Program-made: the position numbers and the translations under genes
The notes under the pieces: model-generated
Told to the model about the DNA's origin: nothing
Databases searched by the model: none
What the model saw: the letters and a program-made list of their open reading frames with translations, nothing else
In this document: positions 42,451 through 52,268 of the stretch, one piece after another
Position numbering within the stretch: position 1 is the first letter of the stretch
Layout of the letters: each line of letters starts with the position of its first letter
From: Flagellimonas sp. HMM57
GTDB taxonomy: Bacteria; Bacteroidota; Bacteroidia; Flavobacteriales; Flavobacteriaceae
Assembly: GCF_021390175.1 (NCBI RefSeq)
Contig: NZ_CP090004.1
Location: 682,001-746,000 of the forward strand
Reading direction: 5' to 3'
Length of the DNA stretch: 64,000 bases

Positions 42451-43776
42451 TTATTCTGCATTGTCCAAAAAGTCCTTCAACTTTTCCGACCATTTATCAA
42501 AAATGGATTTTCTGTCCTTGGTGGGCATGCTTGCCGATGTACTGACTGCATGCTCTTGTCCTACCAAAACTTGCTCTTCTTCTTGAATATCTTCCTGTAA
42601 AACGGCATCTAAAGATGTAGTCTCCAGTGCATTCATTAAAAGACCAACGGCAGTTGCGTACAATGGACTTGCAATCTCTTCATCTGAATCCCCGGCCAAA
42701 TGTTCGTTAGGGTATCCAATGCGTGTATCCATTCCGGTGATGTATTCCACCAATTGCTTCAAATGTTTTAATTGGCTTCCACCTCCGGTAAGCACGATTC
42801 CGGCAATGAGTTTCTTCTTTTGCTCTTCGTGCCCATAGTTCTTGATTTCCACATAAACTTGCTCAACAATCTCCACAACTCTGGCATGTATGATTTTTGA
42901 CAAGTTTTTTAATGTGATTTCCTTTGGTTCTCTTCCTCTTAGTCCAGGAATGGAAACAATCTCGTTATCCTTATTTTCTCCTGGCCAGGCCGAACCAAAC
43001 TTTATTTTTAATAACTCCGCCTGCTTTTCGATGATGGAACAGCCTTCTTTAATGTCCTCCGTAATGACGTTACCTCCAAAAGGTATAACGGATGTATGAC
43101 GAATAATCCCATCTTTAAAAATGGCCAAATCTGTGGTCCCACCACCTATATCGATCAATGCGACGCCTGCTTCTTTCTCTTCTTGGCTCAACACTGCTTC
43201 GGCAGATGCCAAAGGTTCCAAGGTGATGTTGGCAAGATCCAATCCAGCACTTTTGATACACCTGCCTATGTTTTTTATGGAAGATACTTGCCCGACCACA
43301 ACATGAAAATTGGCTTCCAAACGACCTCCGTACATGCCTTTGGGCTCCTTGATTTCTGACTGCCCATCAACTCGGTATTCCTGTGGCAACACATGGATAA
43401 TCTCCTCGCCCGGAAGCATAACCAATTTATAGACCTGGTTGCAGAGTTTTTCCAGATCATCATCGTTGATAACCTCTTCGGAATCTGGCCTGGTAATGTA
43501 ATCGCTGTGCTGTAGGCTTCTTATGTGTTGTCCTGCGATTCCCACAACCACAGAACCAATTTTTAAGCCGGCATCCAACTCTGCTTGTTCCACCGCTTGT
43601 TGTATAGAGGAAATGGTTTGGGTAATGTTGTTGACCACACCACGGTGCACTCCCAAACTCTTGGATTTTCCCGTACCTAGAATCTCTATTTTTCCATATT
43701 CATTTTCTTTACCGATAATCGCAACGATCTTGGTAGTTCCAATGTCCAATCCAACTGAATAATTACCTTGTTCCAT
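42451..43776 (-). CDS. ftsA: Cell division protein FtsA
   Basis: 441 aa. Actin-like ATPase fold with VGLDIGTTKIVAIIG at the start, GVALIDIGGGTTDLAIF (phosphate 2 motif), VIPFGGNVITEDI and GIVLTGGGSQLKHL (adenosine motif). The C-terminus ends FDKWSEKLKDFLDNAE, an amphipathic helix that would tether the protein to the membrane. FtsA links FtsZ to the inner membrane and activates the divisome. It starts 3 bp after the ftsQ stop. Confidence 0.97.
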   Translation of the reverse strand: MEQGNYSVGLDIGTTKIVAIIGKENEYGKIEILGTGKSKSLGVHRGVVNNITQTISSIQQAVEQAELDAGLKIGSVVVGIAGQHIRSLQHSDYITRPDSEEVINDDDLEKLCNQVYKLVMLPGEEIIHVLPQEYRVDGQSEIKEPKGMYGGRLEANFHVVVGQVSSIKNIGRCIKSAGLDLANITLEPLASAEAVLSQEEKEAGVALIDIGGGTTDLAIFKDGIIRHTSVIPFGGNVITEDIKEGCSIIEKQAELLKIKFGSAWPGENKDNEIVSIPGLRGREPKEITLKNLSKIIHARVVEIVEQVYVEIKNYGHEEQKKKLIAGIVLTGGGSQLKHLKQLVEYITGMDTRIGYPNEHLAGDSDEEIASPLYATAVGLLMNALETTSLDAVLQEDIQEEEQVLVGQEHAVSTSASMPTKDRKSIFDKWSEKLKDFLDNAE

Positions 43777-43779
43777 ATA

Positions 43780-44499
43780 TTATATTTTGGTGCAAACCAC
43801 TTGATTGTCAAATTCTAAACTTACTATTGCATAGTTTTCCAAAGAATTGTCCTTGGTAGCTTTTGCATAAAACGCCATAAAATTTTTAAACTTCTCGTTT
43901 AGGTTATCAACTCCTCCCAGATTCACCACAAAATTTTCCAAGCGAAATCTAAGTTGATATTTTCCTTCTTCTTCAATATGTATTCCAATGACATTTTTCC
44001 TGAGAAAATCGTCATTGTTGATGTAATTTAAAATCGTGTAAGCATCTTCAAGACTGTCACCGGTTATTTTACCGGTAATAATCGGAACCCTGGCCGAATG
44101 GTTTTTGGACAACGGCATACGTTCTCCCAAATCATCCAAATAAAATTTAGAAGCACCTTCTACTCTACCAATTGGCTTACGCTGAACAATCTTGGATATA
44201 AGTTCTCCATTTACAGTAAGATAGACCTGGGCGTTTTTAACCATATCGTTGGACAGAATGACTTCCTCTATGGTATTCAAAACTAATTCTTCTTTTGCCC
44301 TATTTTTTATCGGCCCATATTTTTGTATTAACAATTTATTAACTGCGGTCTCCGTAATGTATAAGCTGTTCTCTCCCAAAAAGTTGATAGCAATATCGTT
44401 CACCTTCTTATTCTTGCTCCGATAATCGGCAAAACCATATAGGCCCATTATCGCAACAGACAAAAACGATAGTTTTATGTAATTCCAATTAACTCGCAT
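43780..44499 (-). CDS. ftsQ: Cell division protein FtsQ
   Basis: 239 aa from the ATG at 44499, which overlaps the murC stop by 11 nt; a start at 44550 would push 60 nt into murC. One membrane helix at about 8-24 (LSFLSVAIMGLYGFADY), then a POTRA-like segment (INFLGENSLYITETAVNKLL) and a beta domain (VNGELISKIVQRKPIGRVEGASKFYLDDLGERMPLS). Bitopic divisome protein with a periplasmic domain. Sequence is divergent as usual in Bacteroidota; order between murC and ftsA supports the name. Confidence 0.9.
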   Translation of the reverse strand: MRVNWNYIKLSFLSVAIMGLYGFADYRSKNKKVNDIAINFLGENSLYITETAVNKLLIQKYGPIKNRAKEELVLNTIEEVILSNDMVKNAQVYLTVNGELISKIVQRKPIGRVEGASKFYLDDLGERMPLSKNHSARVPIITGKITGDSLEDAYTILNYINNDDFLRKNVIGIHIEEEGKYQLRFRLENFVVNLGGVDNLNEKFKNFMAFYAKATKDNSLENYAIVSLEFDNQVVCTKI

Positions 44500-45841
44500 A
44501 TGCCAATTCTTTTTTAATTTTTGGCACTTCCAACCCAATGTCTCCCGCACCCATGGTCACCAAAATTTTTGTTTTACTCTTTTTTATTTCACGTATCAAA
44601 TCTGATTTGGGAATCAATTTCTTCTTTGGATTATCGATTTTATCCAACAACCAATCTGAGGTAATTCCTTTTAAAGGTTCTTCTCGGGCAGGATAAATAT
44701 CCAACAGCAAGATGGCATCGAATTGAGATAGACTGTATGCAAAGTCTTCAGCAAAGTCCTTTGTCCTGGAAAACAAATGAGGTTGAAAAACCGCTGTTAT
44801 TTTTTCATTGGGATGCATTTCCCGTATTGCCTGATGAACTGCATCTATTTCCGTAGGATGGTGTGCATAATCATCTATAAAAACAAAATCCTTTTCCTTG
44901 ATTTGGTAGGAAAACCTACGTTGCACTCCTTTAAAAGTACCCAAAGCTTCAGCTAGACTCTTTGCAGAGCAATCCGCCCGCTCCGCCATTGCAAAAGCAG
45001 CCAATGCGTTGAGCAGATTATGCCTACCGGGTTTGTTAAAACGAACGTGCTTCAAGACTTCGATTGGAGTACTTAAATCGAACACATAACTACCTTGTTC
45101 AATCGAAATATTTTCAATACAGAAATCAGAGCCGTCTTCTATCCCAAAAGTAATTCCTTCAAGAGGTAAACCACGCTTCACAAACAAAACGCCTTCCGGC
45201 TTGATTTTCTTTGTAAAATCCTTGAACGATTTTTGCAATTCCTCACCAGTTCCATAAATATCAAGGTGGTCGGCATCCATAGAGGTAATGCTTGCAATAT
45301 TAGGGGATAGCTGTAAAAACGAACGGTCAAACTCATCAGCCTCAACTACTGAATACTCCGTTCCTTGTAGCACAAAATTACTGTTGAAATCTTCAGAGAT
45401 TCCACCTAAGAACGCTGTGAACGGAACTTCACATTCTTGGAGCAAATGTGCCAGAATACACGTGGTCGTAGTTTTCCCATGTGTTCCTGCTACGGCGAAA
45501 CAAAATGTATCTTTTGTAATGATGCCCAATACCTCAGAACGTTTTTTAATTTCAAATCCATTCGTTTGAAAATAGTTCAACTCCGTATGTGTTGAAGGTA
45601 CCGCTGGAGTGTACACCACCAACGTATTTTCTCTGTTTTTGAAATTTTCTGAAATTAAACGTATCGAATCTTCAAAGTGTACTGCAATCCCATTCTCGAC
45701 AAGCTCATCTGTAATTGGGGAGTTTGTTCTATCGTAGCCAGAAACTTCTTTGCCCACATATTTAAAATAGCGCGCCAAAGCGGACATACCTATACCACCG
45801 ATACCTATAAAATAGACGCTATGGATGTCCTTCAGTTTCAT
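44489..45841 (-). CDS. murC: UDP-N-acetylmuramate--L-alanine ligase MurC
   Basis: 450 aa. Mur ligase with N-terminal [20 protein letters not shown] site [27 protein letters not shown] and [13 protein letters not shown], then [14 protein letters not shown] and [13 protein letters not shown] in the C-terminal domain. It adds L-Ala to UDP-MurNAc in the cytoplasm. The start overlaps the end of murG by 4 nt. Confidence 0.98.
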   Translation of the reverse strand: MKLKDIHSVYFIGIGGIGMSALARYFKYVGKEVSGYDRTNSPITDELVENGIAVHFEDSIRLISENFKNRENTLVVYTPAVPSTHTELNYFQTNGFEIKKRSEVLGIITKDTFCFAVAGTHGKTTTTCILAHLLQECEVPFTAFLGGISEDFNSNFVLQGTEYSVVEADEFDRSFLQLSPNIASITSMDADHLDIYGTGEELQKSFKDFTKKIKPEGVLFVKRGLPLEGITFGIEDGSDFCIENISIEQGSYVFDLSTPIEVLKHVRFNKPGRHNLLNALAAFAMAERADCSAKSLAEALGTFKGVQRRFSYQIKEKDFVFIDDYAHHPTEIDAVHQAIREMHPNEKITAVFQPHLFSRTKDFAEDFAYSLSQFDAILLLDIYPAREEPLKGITSDWLLDKIDNPKKKLIPKSDLIREIKKSKTKILVTMGAGDIGLEVPKIKKELAYAS

Positions 45842-46926
45842 TGCAATAATTTTTCAATTTCATCGGCTATGTGCTTGGTTGCCTTTGGCATAGCCAATTT
45901 TTTAATATTTGCGCTCAACGCTTTCTGTGTTGTATCAGCATTCATAAGTTCGGCGAACGTCTTTTCAAATGCTGAATCCAACTCATTTTCCTTTAGCATT
46001 AATGCCGCTTTTTCAGCTACCAACGCTTCCGCATTTTTTGTTTGGTGGTCTTCTGCAACATTGGGCGATGGGATAAAAATCACCGGTTTACCTACCAAAC
46101 ACAACTCAGATACAGAACCAGCACCTGCCCTTGAAATAATTACATCGGCAGCGGCATATGCGAAATCCATTCGGTTCACAAACGCGAGCACCTTCACGGA
46201 ATCTGAATTATACTTTTTGTATTCTTCAAAGTAGAGCTTGCCACATTGCCATATCACCTGAACTTTTTGTTCTTTAAAAAATTCCAGCTCTTTTTCAATC
46301 AATTGGTTTACTCTTCTTGCGCCGAGGCTTCCCCCTATGACCAATACGATTTTATCCTGTGGATTTAAATCAAAAAAACGGATTGCTTCTTCTTTATCGA
46401 CCTTTAAATCCACTAAATCTGAACGCACGGGATTACCTGTTTTGACAACTTTCTCCTTTGGGAAGAATTTTTCCATTCCATCATAGGCAACACAAATGCT
46501 TTTGGCTTTGCTCGCCAGAAGTTTATTGGTAATGCCCGCAAAAGAATTTTGTTCTTGAAGCACATAAGGCACATTGGAACTTGCAGCAACTTTCAATAAT
46601 GGTCCACTGGCAAAGCCTCCCGTACCAATGGCTACGTTAGGTTTAAATTGTTTCAATATTTTGCGTGCTCTCAACAAACTACTTATCAGTTTAAATGGAA
46701 ACATCAAATTCCTTAATGTCAGTTTCCTTTGTAATCCACTTATCCACAAGCCTTTTATTTTATATCCCGCTTGCGGTACTTTTTCCATTTCCATTTTATC
46801 CTTTGCCCCAACGAACAAAAACTCGGCATTCGGATGCCGTTTTTTCAGTTCGTTGGCAATTGCAATGGCAGGATAAATATGTCCTCCTGTACCACCCCCG
46901 GAAAGTATGAATCTATAATTGGCCAC
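45838..46926 (-). CDS. murG: MurG glycosyltransferase (lipid II synthesis)
   Basis: 362 aa. GT28 fold: [22 protein letters not shown] at the N-terminus, [45 protein letters not shown] and the UDP-GlcNAc site [37 protein letters not shown]. It adds GlcNAc to lipid I on the inner face of the inner membrane. Overlaps ftsW by 14 nt and murC by 4 nt. Confidence 0.98.
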   Translation of the reverse strand: MANYRFILSGGGTGGHIYPAIAIANELKKRHPNAEFLFVGAKDKMEMEKVPQAGYKIKGLWISGLQRKLTLRNLMFPFKLISSLLRARKILKQFKPNVAIGTGGFASGPLLKVAASSNVPYVLQEQNSFAGITNKLLASKAKSICVAYDGMEKFFPKEKVVKTGNPVRSDLVDLKVDKEEAIRFFDLNPQDKIVLVIGGSLGARRVNQLIEKELEFFKEQKVQVIWQCGKLYFEEYKKYNSDSVKVLAFVNRMDFAYAAADVIISRAGAGSVSELCLVGKPVIFIPSPNVAEDHQTKNAEALVAEKAALMLKENELDSAFEKTFAELMNADTTQKALSANIKKLAMPKATKHIADEIEKLLQ

Positions 46927-48118
46927 TCAATACTTCTAAAGGATTACTTTCATCTATGTCATAGGATTCCTCCTCTAAATTCTCTTTCTTATTGCTGGCA
47001 CTTAGTATAATTCCAATGGCCATGCAGGTCATCCAAATAGACGTCCCCCCCATACTGATCAACGGCAAGGGCTGACCCGTAACAGGGAACAACTGCACCA
47101 CTACCGCCATATTTATAAAAGCCTGAAAAACGATGGGAAGCCCTACTCCAATCACCAATAATTTTGAAAAAATAGTTTTTGCCGAATTGGCAACAACCAC
47201 AATACGGAACAGTAACAGTAGATAGAAAAACAACAAAGCGCCACCACCCAACAAACCATACTCTTCTATAATAATCGCAAAGATGAAATCTGATGTACTT
47301 TGTGATAGCATGTTCTTGATTACGCTTTTGCCCGCTCCCTTCCCTACGATTCCACCTTCAGCAATGGCTATTTTTGCCAATGTTAGTTGATGCAAATCAT
47401 CTTTTCCAGCTTTTTCCGGACTCCAAAACGTTTCTATTCTAGATTTCCATGTTCCCGCTCTTGACGGCAATACTTCCGGTGTTTTAAACAATACAAAAAG
47501 AAACATCCCGGATAGTACAATTCCCGTTGCAACCATTGCGAACAAATACTTTAATGGATATCCGCCCAAAAAGCAAATAACCAAGACCAAAAAACATACT
47601 ATAGCTGCTGTAGAAAAGTTTTCCGGTAAAATGAGTAGAACAACCAAAGCGGTGGGTAGCCACAGTGGTAATATGCTTTCTTTAAACGTGATAGCGACAT
47701 CTTTGATCTTCGTCAAATAGCGTGCAATCCATATCATTAAAACAACAGATGCCAAAGTCGACGTTTGAAAATTGACGCCCACAAACGGAATCTTGATCCA
47801 TCTGTTCGCGGTGACCCCTCCTATTCTGGTCTCTACCGTAAGCGTGTATGCCAAAAGAATCAACACTATGGGCAATGCTATAATCGAAAGTCCCTTAAAA
47901 TAATGCGTGGGAATACGATGAACGGCATAGATAATCCCAAACCCCAAAAACAATAGTACCGCATGCTTGACCAGATGTCCAAAGGTGGTACCATCATCGT
48001 TCACATATACGAGGTTTGTGCTTGCGCTGTACACCGGTAAAAATGAGAAAAGCGCCAAAAGGGCCACTACGCCCCAAATAGCTTTGTCACCTTTCAAATT
48101 TTTAAACAATGCCAACAT
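46913..48118 (-). CDS. ftsW: FtsW, SEDS-family glycan polymerase
   Basis: 401 aa with about ten membrane segments. SEDS marks are [69 protein letters not shown] and the C-terminal [22 protein letters not shown]. Polymerises septal peptidoglycan with FtsI. Located 2 bp after murD. Confidence 0.97.
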   Translation of the reverse strand: MLALFKNLKGDKAIWGVVALLALFSFLPVYSASTNLVYVNDDGTTFGHLVKHAVLLFLGFGIIYAVHRIPTHYFKGLSIIALPIVLILLAYTLTVETRIGGVTANRWIKIPFVGVNFQTSTLASVVLMIWIARYLTKIKDVAITFKESILPLWLPTALVVLLILPENFSTAAIVCFLVLVICFLGGYPLKYLFAMVATGIVLSGMFLFVLFKTPEVLPSRAGTWKSRIETFWSPEKAGKDDLHQLTLAKIAIAEGGIVGKGAGKSVIKNMLSQSTSDFIFAIIIEEYGLLGGGALLFFYLLLLFRIVVVANSAKTIFSKLLVIGVGLPIVFQAFINMAVVVQLFPVTGQPLPLISMGGTSIWMTCMAIGIILSASNKKENLEEESYDIDESNPLEVLSGQL

Positions 48119-48120
48119 TC

Positions 48121-49455
48121 TTACAGATTTTTTACAGCTCTTTTAAATTGATTTCCCCTATCCTCATAGTTTTCAAAAAGATCAAAACTTGCACATGCAG
48201 GGGACAGTAAAACCGAATCGCCCCGTTCTGAAATTTTATAAGCGACTTTTACTGCTTCTTCCATAGAGTAGGTTTCCACCATTAATTCTATCACATTACC
48301 AAAAACTTCTTTGAGCTTGGAGTTATCCATACCCAGACAGACAATGGCTTTCACTTTTTCACGTACCATGGGCATTAATTCTTTGTAATCATTGCCCTTA
48401 TCCACACCACCTACTATCCAGACTATAGGTTTTTTAATCCCATCCAAAGCGTAATAGGTTGCATTTACATTGGTAGCCTTGGAATCGTTGATGTATTCCA
48501 CATGGTTTATTTTAAGTACTTTTTCCAATCTGTGCGGAACTCCCTGGAACGTTTGGATACTCTGGCGAATGGTCTCCTTCCTTACATTGACCAACATAGC
48601 TGCTAAACTTGCTGCCATGGTATTCTTTACATTATGCTGGCCTTCTAGGGCTAAGATATCTTTACTCATTTCCAAGGTTTTATTTTCAATGTTCATTTTT
48701 ATTAAATCATTTTCGAGCCATGCTCCTTCATCTTGTTTATCCCTTAATGAAAAGGGTACTAATTTGGATTGAACCGGGTTTTTTTCCAACCACGCTGTAA
48801 TTACAGGATCATCGGCATCGTAAATCAAGTAATCGTTGCCATCCTGATTCATTGCGATACGAAACTTTGAAGCGATATACTTTTCAAACTTGTAATCGTA
48901 GCGATCTAAATGATCAGGCGTTATGTTGGTGATCATAGCGATATGCGGCTTAAAGTCCATAATTCCGTCCAACTGAAAACTGCTTATTTCCAAAACATAT
49001 TCATCATAATGCTGTTCGGCCACCATTTTGGCATAGCTATCACCAATATTCCCTGCCATGCCAACATTTAACCCTCCTTGTTCTAGCAAGTAATAAGTTA
49101 GCATTGTCGTTGTAGTCTTACCATTGCTCCCCGTAATACCGATAATCGTTGCATCTGTGTATTTTGATGCAAATTCGATTTCAGAAATAACTGGAATCCC
49201 ATTGGCCACCAATTTCTGGACCAGTGCAACTTTATCCGGAATTCCGGGACTTTTCATCACTACGTCAGCATTTAAAATCTTAGCTTCGGTATGCTTTCCA
49301 GACTCCCATTCAATCTCAAAATGTTCAAGAACTTTTTTATACTTTTCTTTTATTTCCCCTTTGTCAGAGACAAAGACTTCAAATCCTTTTTTTTGGCCCA
49401 AAATGGCCGTACCAACACCACTTTCTCCACCACCAAGAACCACCAAACGATTCAT
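48121..49455 (-). CDS. murD: UDP-N-acetylmuramoyl-L-alanine--D-glutamate ligase MurD
   Basis: 444 aa. Starts LVVLGGGESGVGTAILG, ATP site IIGITGSNGKTTTTMLTYYLL, VLEISSFQLDG, MITNITPDHLDRYDYKFEKY, GQHNVKNTMAASLAA, PHRLEKV and INDSKATNVNAT, IVWIVGGVDKGNDYKEL. It adds D-Glu to UDP-MurNAc-L-Ala. Directly abuts mraY (stop then ATG). Confidence 0.98.
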   Translation of the reverse strand: MNRLVVLGGGESGVGTAILGQKKGFEVFVSDKGEIKEKYKKVLEHFEIEWESGKHTEAKILNADVVMKSPGIPDKVALVQKLVANGIPVISEIEFASKYTDATIIGITGSNGKTTTTMLTYYLLEQGGLNVGMAGNIGDSYAKMVAEQHYDEYVLEISSFQLDGIMDFKPHIAMITNITPDHLDRYDYKFEKYIASKFRIAMNQDGNDYLIYDADDPVITAWLEKNPVQSKLVPFSLRDKQDEGAWLENDLIKMNIENKTLEMSKDILALEGQHNVKNTMAASLAAMLVNVRKETIRQSIQTFQGVPHRLEKVLKINHVEYINDSKATNVNATYYALDGIKKPIVWIVGGVDKGNDYKELMPMVREKVKAIVCLGMDNSKLKEVFGNVIELMVETYSMEEAVKVAYKISERGDSVLLSPACASFDLFENYEDRGNQFKRAVKNL

Positions 49456-50676
49456 TTACCTGACTTTTAGGGTCACGATACTTATAATGGCCAACATGAT
49501 TCCTATAATCCAGAACCGGGTCACTATTTTACTTTCGTGATATAATTTTTTCTGATAATGATGATGTAATGGTGCCATTAGAAATATGCGTTTTCCTTCT
49601 CCATATTTCTTTTTTGTATGTTTAAAATATCCTACTTGAAGCATCACCGAAAGTGATTCTGCAAAGAAGATTCCACACAATAGCGGAATCAATAATTCCT
49701 TTCTCACAATAATTGCTATTACAGCGATAACCCCTCCAATAGTGAGACTCCCCGTATCTCCCATAAATACCTGTGCAGGATAGGCGTTGTACCATAAAAA
49801 TCCCACCAAAGCTCCTACAAATGCAGCAATGAACACCAATAACTCCCCAACTCTGGGGATGTAAAAAATATCGAGATAATCCGAAAATTGAATATTACCG
49901 GAAACCAAGGCAAAAATTCCCAAGGTCAGTACGATTATGGCAGATGACCCTGCCGCAAGACCATCTATTCCATCAGTAAGATTGGCGCCGTTAGATACTG
50001 CGGTGACAATCAATATAACCACTGGAATAAAAATTAGCCAGGCATAGTCCTCAAGACCTTCGCCAGCCCAAGTAATCCATTCTGTATAATCCAGCTCGTT
50101 ATTCTTAAAGAAAGGAACATTAGTACGCAAAGCCTTTGTTTCTTGTCCAAAAACCGTTTCCACCTTAAAGCTTTCCGTGATTCGGGTCGTGTCCTTTTCT
50201 TTTACAGTAACATCGGGATGAAAGTAAAGAACCGCTCCTACAATCAATCCCAAAACCACTTGACCTATTATTTTAAACCTTCCTTTTAGACCTTCTTTGT
50301 TTTTCTTGAAGATTTTTATGTAGTCATCAATGAATCCTATGATACCCATCCAAACTGTAGTAACAATAAGTAAAATGATATAGATGTTCATGATATCGGC
50401 AAACAACACCACTGGTAAAAGCGTTGACATGATAATGATCAAACCACCCATTGTAGGTGTTCCCGCTTTTTGCTGCTGTCCTTCAAGTCCGAGGTTACGG
50501 ATACTTTCCCCTATCTGCTTTTTTTGCAAAAAAAGGATAATCCGCTTTCCATAGACCATGGCGATCAATAAAGAAAACAATACCGCCATCCCAGATCTAA
50601 ACGTCTGAAATTGGAACAGTGATGCTCCTGGCAACTGATATTGATTTTCCAAATATTCGAACAAATAGTATAACAT
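49456..50676 (-). CDS. mraY: MraY, phospho-MurNAc-pentapeptide transferase
   Basis: 406 aa, about ten membrane helices. Signatures are [82 protein letters not shown] and [13 protein letters not shown] (HHH motif). A loop of about 60 residues between helices 4 and 5, longer than in Proteobacteria, is usual in Bacteroidota. Makes lipid I. A gap of 128 bp separates it from murE and holds a dispersed repeat copy. Confidence 0.97.
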   Translation of the reverse strand: MLYYLFEYLENQYQLPGASLFQFQTFRSGMAVLFSLLIAMVYGKRIILFLQKKQIGESIRNLGLEGQQQKAGTPTMGGLIIIMSTLLPVVLFADIMNIYIILLIVTTVWMGIIGFIDDYIKIFKKNKEGLKGRFKIIGQVVLGLIVGAVLYFHPDVTVKEKDTTRITESFKVETVFGQETKALRTNVPFFKNNELDYTEWITWAGEGLEDYAWLIFIPVVILIVTAVSNGANLTDGIDGLAAGSSAIIVLTLGIFALVSGNIQFSDYLDIFYIPRVGELLVFIAAFVGALVGFLWYNAYPAQVFMGDTGSLTIGGVIAVIAIIVRKELLIPLLCGIFFAESLSVMLQVGYFKHTKKKYGEGKRIFLMAPLHHHYQKKLYHESKIVTRFWIIGIMLAIISIVTLKVR

Positions 50677-50691
50677 TCCTTTTACTAGATA

Positions 50692-50704
50692 TAAGATTTG
50701 AGAT
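50692..50704 (+). repeat. Dispersed repeat copy in the murE-mraY gap
   Basis: TAAGATTTGAGAT, one base different from TTAGATTTGAGAT at 57012 and its inverted copy at 57206. The flanks (ACTAGATA, ATGAGAA) are also AGAT/GAGA-rich as at 56999. Confidence 0.45.
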
Positions 50705-50804
50705 ATGAGAATTGGTCCGTTAAAAATGAGGAACTAGTCCTGCGGAATAGAATTTCCGAGAGCTGTTTCATCATTTTAACATTTAACTTCATTTTGATCT
50801 TTTT

Positions 50805-52268
50805 TTATTTTTCCAAGCTCATCAAAGCTTCTTTTACTTCTTTAAAATCATCGAAATCTACCCGTACACCGTTCGTTTCTTGATAGGTCTCATGTCCTTT
50901 TCCCGCAACTAGGATAATATCATTGGCCATAGCCAACTTACACGCAGCTTTTATGGCTTGCTTTCTGTTCTCTACGGACAGTACTTTTCTTGTGTTTTGT
51001 GCCTCTACGCCCTCCTCCATTTCTTCTATGATGACCGATGGAGATTCTGTACGTGGATTATCTGAGGTAAAAATGGCCTGATCGCTCATTTCTGACGCGA
51101 TATGACCCATAACCGGACGCTTAGACTTATCTCTATCACCACCACACCCCACTACGGTGATGACTTTTTCATTTCCAGTCCTCAATGCATTGATAGTTAC
51201 CAATACATTTTTAAGTGCATCCGGAGTATGGGCATAATCAACTATTGCCGTTATCTTTTCTTTGGATATAAAGTATTGAAATCTTCCGTCCACATTTTCG
51301 AGCTCACTGATAAGTTGAAGGATTTCAAGCTTTTCCAAGCCCAGAATATCCGCTGCTGCATAAATTGCAAGGAGATTGTAAGCGTTAAAGTCCCCAATCA
51401 GCTTGGACCATAGCTCATTATCATCAATCTTCAGCAACTGCCCATCAAACTGTTTTTCTAAAATCTGCGCCCTATAATCTGCATAGGACTTAAGTGCATA
51501 GGTATGTTTTTTGGCCTTGGTGTTCTGTAGCATCACCAATCCATTTTTATCGTCAATATTAGTTAGGGCAAAGGCTGTTTTTGGCAAATCGTCAAACAAT
51601 TTTTTCTTTGTATCCCTATATTCTGCAAATGTTTTATGGTAATCCAAATGATCATGGGAAAGGTTTGTGAAGATTGCTCCTGCAAAGTGTAATCCTTCAG
51701 ACCTTTTTTGATGGATACCATGGGAACTCACCTCCATAAAACAGTATTCCACTCCTTCCAAATTCATATTGGACAGGTGTTGGTTTATGGTAAGTACATC
51801 TGGAGTGGTATGGGTGGTTTTATATACTGTATCGTTCACCAAAACCTTGATGGTAGAAATCAAACCTACTTTAAAGCCTGCTTTTTTGAACAGATTATAA
51901 AGCAACGTGCTGACCGTTGTTTTACCATTGGTTCCTGTTATGCCCACCAATTTTAGGTTCTTGGAAGGGTTTTCATAATAATTGGCAGCAATATGAGCTA
52001 GCGCACTGTTGGTGTTCGGTACTTTTAAGTAGGTAATTCCGTTCACCAATAACTCGGGAAGTTCCTCGCATACGATAGCTTTAGCACCAAGTTCCACTGC
52101 TTTTTGAATGTATTTATGCCCATCTGTAATCAACCCACGAATTGCCACGAACACATCATCCATTTCAACCTTACGAGAGTCAAAATGAACATGGTTGACC
52201 ATTACGTTTGTATCTCCGCTAACAGCAGAAAGGCTTACACCGTACAATATGTCTTTCAACAACTTCAT
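50805..52268 (-). CDS. murE: MurE, UDP-MurNAc-tripeptide ligase
   Basis: 487 aa. VFVAIRGLITDGHKYIQKAVELGAKAIV (N-terminal domain), ATP site LVGITGTNGKTTVSTLLYNLF, TTHTTPDVL, FMEVSSHGIHQKR, FTNLSHDHLDYHKTFAEYRDTKKKLF, FNAYNLLAIYAAA and IVDYAHTPDALKNVL. The specificity loop reads SDNPRTESP (DNPR motif), which means it adds meso-diaminopimelate. Overlaps ftsI by 4 nt. Confidence 0.98.
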   Translation of the reverse strand: MKLLKDILYGVSLSAVSGDTNVMVNHVHFDSRKVEMDDVFVAIRGLITDGHKYIQKAVELGAKAIVCEELPELLVNGITYLKVPNTNSALAHIAANYYENPSKNLKLVGITGTNGKTTVSTLLYNLFKKAGFKVGLISTIKVLVNDTVYKTTHTTPDVLTINQHLSNMNLEGVEYCFMEVSSHGIHQKRSEGLHFAGAIFTNLSHDHLDYHKTFAEYRDTKKKLFDDLPKTAFALTNIDDKNGLVMLQNTKAKKHTYALKSYADYRAQILEKQFDGQLLKIDDNELWSKLIGDFNAYNLLAIYAAADILGLEKLEILQLISELENVDGRFQYFISKEKITAIVDYAHTPDALKNVLVTINALRTGNEKVITVVGCGGDRDKSKRPVMGHIASEMSDQAIFTSDNPRTESPSVIIEEMEEGVEAQNTRKVLSVENRKQAIKAACKLAMANDIILVAGKGHETYQETNGVRVDFDDFKEVKEALMSLEK